10,131 nt of DNA from Thermoleophilaceae bacterium. GTDB taxonomy: Bacteria > Actinomycetota > Thermoleophilia > Solirubrobacterales > Thermoleophilaceae. Of this stretch, positions 5,549 through 10,131 are shown in pieces (positions within the stretch are counted from its first letter, which is position 1; every line of letters begins with the position of its first letter). The translations under genes and the position numbers were made by a program. The notes below the pieces were generated by a model that was given only the letters and a program-made list of their open reading frames with translations, did no database searches and was not told the origin of the DNA. The DNA is taken from positions 1 to 10,131 of the forward strand of contig JACCUO010000080.1 in assembly GCA_013811765.1 (NCBI GenBank), written 5' to 3'.

Positions 5549-8010
5549 TCGAGATCCCTCCCGGCGAAGGGGAGCTGCAGGAGGTTCTCGTGCAGACCGG
5601 CCTGCCCGATGCCCTCCCCGTGCTGCCGCTGAAGGACAGCGTGGCCTTTCCTGACACCCTCACTCCGCTCGCCGTCGGCCAGGAGCACTCGGTCAAGCTC
5701 GTGAACGATGTGCTCGCGGGCAACCGGATGCTGGTGATGGTGGCCTCGCGCAATGGTGAGATCGAGCAGCCCGCCCCCGAGGAGCTCTATGAGGTCGGGG
5801 TGGCGGGCACCGTGGCCCGGATGGTCAAGGTACCCGACGGCACCCTGCGCATTCTCGTCCACGGCGCGCAGCGGGTCCGGCTAGGGGAGTTCATCCAGCA
5901 GCAGCCCTACCTGGTGGCGCGCGTGGAGGAGGCCCCCGATGTCGTCTCGCCCTCCCCCGAGCTCGAGGGGCTCTTCCGCAACGTGCAGAGCACGTTCTCG
6001 CAAATCATCGAAACCGTCCCCTACCTGCCGGAGCAGCTGCAGGTCGCGGTGACCAACCTCGAGGATCCCGCCGAGCTCGCGCACATGATCGCCGGCGCGC
6101 TGCGGATCAAGACCGAGGAGCGTCAAGAGCTGCTCGAGGAGCTGAGCGTGGCCAAGCGGCTGCGCCGCCTCTCGGAGCTGCTCGCGCGCGAGCTGGAGCT
6201 GATCTCGATCGGTTCGAAGATCCAGTCACAGGTCGAGTCCGAGATGGAGAAGGGCCAGCGCGAGTTCTTCCTGCGACAGCAGCTCAAGGCGATCCAGGAG
6301 GAGCTCGGCGAGGTGGACGAACAGCAGGCCGAGGCCGCGGAGCTACGCGAGCAGGTGGAGGAGGCGGGGCTTCCCGAGCACGCGCTGAAGCAGGCGGAGC
6401 GGGAGCTGCAGCGCTTCGAGCGCCTGCCTCCGCAGTCGGCCGAGCACGGTGTGATCCGTTCCTACCTCGAGTGGATCGTGTCGCTGCCGTGGTCGAAGTC
6501 GACCGAGGATCACCTCGACCTGAAGAAGGCCCGCAAGACGCTCGACCGTGACCACTACGACATGGAGAAGGTGAAGGACCGCATCCTCGAGTTCCTCGCC
6601 GTCCGCAAGCTAAAGCCCGATGCGCGCAGCTCCATCCTCTGCTTTGTCGGCCCGCCGGGTGTGGGCAAGACCTCCCTCGGCAAGTCGATCGCCGCCTCCA
6701 TGGGCCGGGAGTTCGAGCGCATCTCCGTCGGAGGAGTGCGCGACGAGTCGGAGATTCGCGGGCACCGCCGCACCTACATCGGAGCGATGCCGGGCACGAT
6801 CATCCGATCGATCCGCGACGCCGGCTCCAGCAACCCGGTGCTGATGATCGACGAGATCGACAAGATGGGCACCGACTTCCGCGGCGATCCGTCGAGCGCG
6901 ATGCTCGAGGTGCTCGACCCGGAGCAGAACGAAAGCTTTCGCGACCACTACCTCGACCTGCCGTTCGACCTCTCGCGCGTCCTCTTCATCACGACGGCAA
7001 ACCAGCTCGAGCCGATCCCGCCACCCCTGCGTGACCGGATGGAGGTGATCGATCTCGCGGGCTACACCGAGGAGGAGAAGCTCGAGATCGCGAAGCGCTA
7101 CCTCGTGCCCCGCCAGATCGAGCACAACGGCCTGGTCCCCTCGAAGATCGAGTTCACCGATGATGCGCTGAGGCTGCTGGTCGAGGGCTACACCCGGGAG
7201 GCAGGGGTGCGCAACCTCGAGCGCGAGATCGGCGCGGCCTGCCGCAAGGTGGCGCGCGAGTATGCCGAGGGCACCCGCAAGTCCAAGCGGACCGTGCGGC
7301 CCAAGCAGGTCACCGAACTGCTCGGCAGGCGCCGGGTTCAGCCGGAGGTGGGGCGCCGAACCGGCGAGCCGGGTGTAGCCACAGGCCTTGCCTGGACGCC
7401 CGCGGGCGGGGACGTGCTGTTCGTGGAGGCCACCGCCTTTCCCGGCGAGGGCAAGCTCCAGATCACGGGGCAACTCGGCGACGTGATGAAGGAGTCGGCC
7501 GCCGCGGCGCTCTCGTACATCAAGCGCAACGTCGCGTCCTTGGGCGACGGCGTTCCCGAAGACTTCTTCCGCGTCAACGACATCCATCTGCACGTGCCGG
7601 CCGGCGCGATCCCCAAGGACGGCCCGAGCGCCGGAATCACGATGGCCACTGCGCTTGCATCCCTCACGAGCGGGCGTCCCGTGCGCTCCGATACCGCGAT
7701 GACCGGTGAGGTCACTCTCACGGGCCTCGTCCTCCCGATCGGCGGCCTCAAGGAGAAGTCGCTGGCCGCTCAACGTGCCGAGATCAAGCGGGTGATCGCC
7801 CCCCGGCGCAACGAGGACGACCTGGAGGACTTCCCGCCGAACCTCCTGAAGGCGATGAAGTTCGTCTTCGTGGACACCGTCGACGAGGTGCTCTCAGCCG
7901 CCCTCGAGCCCGAGCGCCGACGGGCCGCGGGCCGTGGCGAGAGTGGCGCGAAGGGGCGGGGCCGTGTGGCGGCGGTAGCTTCGGGTGTCAGGCCGGCTCG
8001 GTCCGGGTAG
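5545..8010 (+). CDS. lon: ATP-dependent Lon protease
   Basis: 821 aa, GTG 5545. It unfolds and degrades damaged and regulatory proteins in the cytoplasm. The N-terminal LON substrate-binding domain begins near residue 24 ([13 protein letters not shown]) and leads into a helical coiled region ([23 protein letters not shown]). The AAA+ module has Walker [10 protein letters not shown] at 369-377, Walker B VLMIDEID with Asp436 and Glu437, and a sensor-type TTAN before [12 protein letters not shown]. The S16 peptidase domain carries catalytic Ser695 (KDGPSAGI) and Lys738 (GGLKEK), spaced 43 residues apart as in E. coli Lon. All key residues are present. After about residue 790 there is a roughly 30-residue Arg/Gly/Ala tail beyond the normal domain end, making it longer than the 784-aa E. 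coli enzyme. It overlaps hsp20 by 4 bases. GGGGAGGGG just before the GTG serves as the ribosome binding site. Confidence 0.98.
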   Translation: MIEIPPGEGELQEVLVQTGLPDALPVLPLKDSVAFPDTLTPLAVGQEHSVKLVNDVLAGNRMLVMVASRNGEIEQPAPEELYEVGVAGTVARMVKVPDGTLRILVHGAQRVRLGEFIQQQPYLVARVEEAPDVVSPSPELEGLFRNVQSTFSQIIETVPYLPEQLQVAVTNLEDPAELAHMIAGALRIKTEERQELLEELSVAKRLRRLSELLARELELISIGSKIQSQVESEMEKGQREFFLRQQLKAIQEELGEVDEQQAEAAELREQVEEAGLPEHALKQAERELQRFERLPPQSAEHGVIRSYLEWIVSLPWSKSTEDHLDLKKARKTLDRDHYDMEKVKDRILEFLAVRKLKPDARSSILCFVGPPGVGKTSLGKSIAASMGREFERISVGGVRDESEIRGHRRTYIGAMPGTIIRSIRDAGSSNPVLMIDEIDKMGTDFRGDPSSAMLEVLDPEQNESFRDHYLDLPFDLSRVLFITTANQLEPIPPPLRDRMEVIDLAGYTEEEKLEIAKRYLVPRQIEHNGLVPSKIEFTDDALRLLVEGYTREAGVRNLEREIGAACRKVAREYAEGTRKSKRTVRPKQVTELLGRRRVQPEVGRRTGEPGVATGLAWTPAGGDVLFVEATAFPGEGKLQITGQLGDVMKESAAAALSYIKRNVASLGDGVPEDFFRVNDIHLHVPAGAIPKDGPSAGITMATALASLTSGRPVRSDTAMTGEVTLTGLVLPIGGLKEKSLAAQRAEIKRVIAPRRNEDDLEDFPPNLLKAMKFVFVDTVDEVLSAALEPERRRAAGRGESGAKGRGRVAAVASGVRPARSG

Positions 8011-8013
8011 TGT
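7985..8013 (+). promoter_or_regulatory. Weak candidate promoter at the end of lon
   Basis: GTGTCA (7985-7990), 17 bases, then TAGTGT (8008-8013), the latter overlapping the lon stop codon. The -35 matches consensus at 4 of 6 positions and the -10 fits TANNNT. It could drive the 8066 gene separately from lon, but readthrough from lon is equally possible. Confidence 0.25.
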
Positions 8014-8065
8014 CTTCCACGTACCCGGAGGGCACAGGCAGGCACCCAGAGCTGGAGGAGAGCCC

Positions 8066-8521
8066 ATGGCAGCGAAAAAGAAGGCCGCGAAAGCCGGAGC
8101 CGGAGCAGTCTCGGTGGGCGAAGCCGCCCGCGAGAACCAGTACGTGCAGCGTCTGATCGAGGACGCGGAGCTACGCGACAACCTACGCACGGCGTTCGAG
8201 TCGGCGCGAAAGGCCTACAGCCGCGTGAACGGCAAGGGGCCGGCGAAGGCCCTGGACGACAAGAAGGTCCAAAAGGAGCTGAAGCAGGCGGCCACCTCGC
8301 TTCGGGGCGCGGCCGACTCGCTGCGCGCAAAGCCCAAGCGCAAGAAGCGCCGCGGGCGGATGCTCATAGTGGTCCTCGTAGGCGCCGGGGTCGCGCTCGG
8401 AGTGAACGAGGGTCTGCGTAAGAAGGTTCTCGACGCGCTGTTCGGCGCCGAGGAGGAGTTCGAGTACACCTCGACCACCACCCCGGAGACGAAGGCCGGC
8501 GTCGAGCCGGCCAAGGCGTAG
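8066..8521 (+). CDS. Single-pass membrane protein of unknown function
   Basis: 151 aa, ATG 8066 with GGAGGAG ending 5 bases upstream, a strong start signal. Residues 1-20 are rich in Ala and Lys. A charged helical region (about 25-90) includes YVQRLIEDAELRDNLRTAF and ELKQAATSLRGAADSL, probably amphipathic helices. A very basic stretch (RAKPKRKKRRGR) precedes a hydrophobic segment from Met99 to about Val113. By the positive-inside rule the N-terminal domain is then cytoplasmic and a short C-terminal tail (DALFGAEEEFEYTSTTTPE, acidic then Thr-rich) faces outward. The hydrophobic run is short for a full span, so peripheral attachment is possible. I recall similar proteins in Thermoleophilia, without known function. 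It lies 55 bases after lon and is followed by an intrinsic terminator, so it probably ends the hsp20-lon unit. A role in envelope or protein-quality stress is only suggested by position. Confidence 0.82.
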   Translation: MAAKKKAAKAGAGAVSVGEAARENQYVQRLIEDAELRDNLRTAFESARKAYSRVNGKGPAKALDDKKVQKELKQAATSLRGAADSLRAKPKRKKRRGRMLIVVLVGAGVALGVNEGLRKKVLDALFGAEEEFEYTSTTTPETKAGVEPAKA

Positions 8522-8551
8522 GGGCACCCCGCGAAGGCGTAGGGGGACCCC
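8510..8551 (+). repeat. Tandem 21-bp duplication containing the stop codon
   Basis: Units 8510-8530 and 8531-8551 match at 19 of 21 bases and are in frame. Each reads Ala-Lys-Ala-stop followed by Gly-(His/Asp)-Pro. The first unit ends the 8066 gene at TAG 8519-8521; the second holds another TAG at 8540-8542. This looks like a recent small duplication of the gene end. Confidence 0.75.
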
Positions 8552-8563
8552 AAAGACGGTCTC

Positions 8564-8600
8564 GAGGAGGCGCCCTTTAGGGGCGTCTCCTCTCGTTCTT
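8564..8600 (+). terminator. Intrinsic (rho-independent) terminator
   Basis: A 12-bp GC-rich stem, GAGGAGGCGCCC (8564-8575) with GGGCGTCTCCTC (8581-8592), including one G-U pair, closes a 5-base loop (TTTAG). A T-rich stretch, TCTCGTTCTT (8591-8600), follows. It lies 43 bases after the stop of the 8066 gene and separates the hsp20-lon unit from the AAA gene. Confidence 0.8.
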
Positions 8601-8632
8601 GGGTTGTTCGCCACTCGGGTGCCGCGCCGGGT

Positions 8633-8638
8633 TAGGCT
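8633..8638 (+). promoter_or_regulatory. TANNNT -10 box for the AAA ATPase gene
   Basis: TAGGCT ends 10 bases before GTG 8649, with no Shine-Dalgarno site between. It supports GTG 8649 as the start, because the earlier in-frame TTG (8604) lies upstream of this box and next to the terminator. Confidence 0.45.
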
Positions 8639-8648
8639 GGCGTGCACG

Positions 8649-10058
8649 GTGGCTGAGGGCTCGGGAATCTTCGGGGAGGACTTTGCGGGCGCCTTCAAGC
8701 AGTTCCTCGATCAGGCGAATGCGGTGGCACCCAGCAAAGAGGCGCCGTTCACCAAGCGCCTGCGCTCCCATTTCGGGGCCGACCCTTCCACCCTGCCGAT
8801 CATCGGGCAGGACTTCGACATCACGCGCCACCCGGACCTCCAGATGGCGATCGACACATTCCTGGAGCACGGAGATGGCCGCCCCGTGGAGGTGGTGGGC
8901 ATCACCGCGCCTCAGTTCCAGATGGACTTCGGTGTGGGCATCTCGCAGCTCCTGGCGCCCGCCAACACTCCGATGGCACTGTCGGAGGGCCCCGTCGAGC
9001 ACCTGGACATCCCGCTGGAGGAGGGCGAGGTTGCGACCTGCGTCCAGCGCGGCCTCTTCCTTGTCGGCGGCGAGGCGGAGAAGCTTGCCCTGCTGGTGTC
9101 GCGCACGAGGCACGGAGGTCTGCGCCTGGAGGTGATGGCCCCCGCTCGAGAGGCCGCCGAGAAGCTGCTCGCCGAGCTCAGGACCACCATGCGCAATCGC
9201 AGCCTGTACCGGGGGCGGGTCCTATCGCTCTCGCAGAGCTCGATGGGCCAGCTGAGCGTGAACTTCCATCAGCTCCCCGCGATCGACCGCGGGCAGATCG
9301 TCCTGCCCGAGGGGCTGCTCGACCGCGTCGAGCGCCACACGATCGGCTTTTCGCGGCACGCGGAGAAGCTGCTCGCGGCCGGTCGTCACCTGAAGCGGGG
9401 AATGCTCCTGCACGGCCCGCCCGGCACGGGCAAGACGCTCACGGCGATGTACCTCGCGAGCCTGATGAGCGACCGGACCGTGATGCTCCTCAAGGGCCGG
9501 GGCTTCGGCCTGATCGAGCACTCCTGCGCGATGGCGAGGATGCTCGCTCCGTCGATCGTGATCCTCGAGGACGTGGACCTCGTGGCCGAGGAGCGGACCC
9601 GGCCCGGGGCGTCCGGTTGCACGCCGCTGCTGTTCGAGCTGCTGAACGAGATGGACGGCCTCGCGGAGGACATGGACGTGATTTTCCTGCTGACCACCAA
9701 CCGCCCCGATCTGCTCGAGCCCGCGCTCGCGGCCCGGCCCGGCCGCGTGGACCAGGCGATCGAGATACCGCTGCCCGACGAGGGGTGCCGGCGCCGGCTG
9801 TTCGAGCTCTACGGCGAAGGCCTGGAGCTACAGCTCGACGACATGGAGCCCTTCATCCGGCGCACCGAGGGCGCCAGCGGAGCGTTCATCCGGGAGCTCC
9901 TGCGCAAGTCCGCCGTCATCGCCGCCGACGAGAGCGACGGCCTGGTGGTCACGGACAAGCACCTCTCGGATGCGATACGCGAGCTGATAGTCGAGGGCGG
10001 AGATCTGACCAAGAGCCTGCTCGGCGCCCGGACGACGATGGGGTTCTCCTCGGGTTAG
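8649..10058 (+). CDS. AAA-family ATPase without protease domain
   Basis: 469 aa from GTG 8649. The N-terminal ~190 residues form a domain I do not recognise (LPIIGQDFDITRHPDLQMAI, VEVVGITAPQFQMDFGVGI, then strands around residues 115-165). A short linker (LYRGRVLSLSQ, then IVLPEGLLDRVERH) leads to a classical AAA module: Walker A GPPGTGKT at 256-263, a pore-loop candidate GFG around Phe286, Walker B VILEDVD with Glu307-Asp308 in reversed order, LLFELLNEMDG, the sensor TTNRPDLLEPAL, and the second region of homology RPGRVDQ. There the first arginine finger (Arg366) is present but the second position is Gln369. The reversed Walker B and RPGRVD recall Bcs1-like AAA proteins, although no membrane segment is seen. 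It lacks an FtsH zinc-protease motif and the C-terminal GQYL tail of the Mpa/ARC proteasomal ATPases. Its own promoter follows the terminator. Likely an unfoldase or remodelling factor; substrate unknown. Confidence 0.9.
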   Translation: MAEGSGIFGEDFAGAFKQFLDQANAVAPSKEAPFTKRLRSHFGADPSTLPIIGQDFDITRHPDLQMAIDTFLEHGDGRPVEVVGITAPQFQMDFGVGISQLLAPANTPMALSEGPVEHLDIPLEEGEVATCVQRGLFLVGGEAEKLALLVSRTRHGGLRLEVMAPAREAAEKLLAELRTTMRNRSLYRGRVLSLSQSSMGQLSVNFHQLPAIDRGQIVLPEGLLDRVERHTIGFSRHAEKLLAAGRHLKRGMLLHGPPGTGKTLTAMYLASLMSDRTVMLLKGRGFGLIEHSCAMARMLAPSIVILEDVDLVAEERTRPGASGCTPLLFELLNEMDGLAEDMDVIFLLTTNRPDLLEPALAARPGRVDQAIEIPLPDEGCRRRLFELYGEGLELQLDDMEPFIRRTEGASGAFIRELLRKSAVIAADESDGLVVTDKHLSDAIRELIVEGGDLTKSLLGARTTMGFSSG

Positions 10059-10131
10059 TCCTTCGGGCTTTTCCACGGTGCCGCCAGCCGCCGTTCCAGC
10101 TCGGTGCCCAGGACGTCTATCGCCACGCGCG
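10055..10131 (-). CDS. C-terminal end of an unidentified convergent gene (partial)
   Basis: On the minus strand the frame is open from the window edge to a TAA at 10057-10055 and reads 24 codons ending LERRLAAPWKSPKD. The stop overlaps the AAA gene's stop by 4 bases (TTAG), a common arrangement for convergent genes in compact genomes. Codon composition looks coding (GC-rich third positions). Too little is visible to assign a family. The alternative is that 10059-10131 is intergenic. Confidence 0.45.
   Translation of the reverse strand, partial: RVAIDVLGTELERRLAAPWKSPKD

Noticed and set aside
6610..7773. 387-codon open frame antisense to lon
   Set aside because: It mirrors the most conserved part of Lon. 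The product is low-complexity (Leu, Arg, Asp, His) with no ribosome binding site or motif.
8649..10058. Assignment of the AAA ATPase as FtsH or as the Mpa/ARC proteasomal ATPase
   Set aside because: There is no HEAGH zinc motif, no membrane segment and no C-terminal GQYL tail, and Walker B differs.
10056..10072. Hairpin with a T-run just after the AAA stop
   Set aside because: Only two C-G pairs close the TTCG loop before mismatches, so it is not a credible terminator.
1..10131. CRISPR array, tRNA/rRNA, insertion sequence, toxin-antitoxin or phage genes
   Set aside because: No repeated spacer pattern, clover-leaf sequence, transposase, recombinase or paired small genes were seen on either strand.

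Overview
The window is high-GC bacterial DNA with actinobacterial character: dense genes, many GTG and TTG starts, and several genes with a TANNNT -10 box only 7 to 10 bases before the start codon. From memory, the small lineage proteins at 1972-2364, 3999-4196 and 8066-8521 resemble ones common in Thermoleophilia (Solirubrobacterales and relatives). That placement is inference and was not tested by a search. I see no tRNA, rRNA, CRISPR array, insertion sequence, prophage gene or origin, and no gene-free stretch longer than about 180 bases.

Left part (1-1947, + strand): the 3' part of an isocitrate dehydrogenase gene is followed 31 bases later by a complete malate dehydrogenase gene with a strong Shine-Dalgarno site. 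This is a TCA-cycle operon. It converges on a minus-strand group (1972-3816) read from right to left: an atypical SDR/NmrA-like NAD(P)-binding protein, an SRPBCC-domain protein whose ATG overlaps the SDR stop (ATGA), and, after a 49-base AT-richer gap with a tandem 14-bp repeat, a small basic protein with a coiled coil, an AT-hook-like motif and a winged-helix-like end.

Middle (3817-5045): a divergent intergenic region carries a perfect 9-bp inverted repeat. It is followed by a 65-aa four-cysteine protein and a metallo-beta-lactamase-fold hydrolase of the RNase Z/phosphodiesterase type.

Right part (5046-10131): a proteostasis group. A small heat-shock protein gene overlaps the start of a full-length Lon protease gene (GTGA). 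Next come a 151-aa single-pass membrane protein of unknown function, an intrinsic terminator, and a separately promoted AAA ATPase with a reversed (ED) Walker B and no protease domain. The last 77 bases hold the C-terminal end of a convergent minus-strand gene.

Most of the window is housekeeping or lineage-specific chromosome. The parts most worth a second look are the hsp20-lon-membrane protein-AAA neighbourhood, the split SDR/SRPBCC pair, the two possible operators (tandem repeat at 2390-2417, inverted repeat at 3877-3917), the leaderless-style promoters and the duplicated stop-codon segment at 8510-8551.
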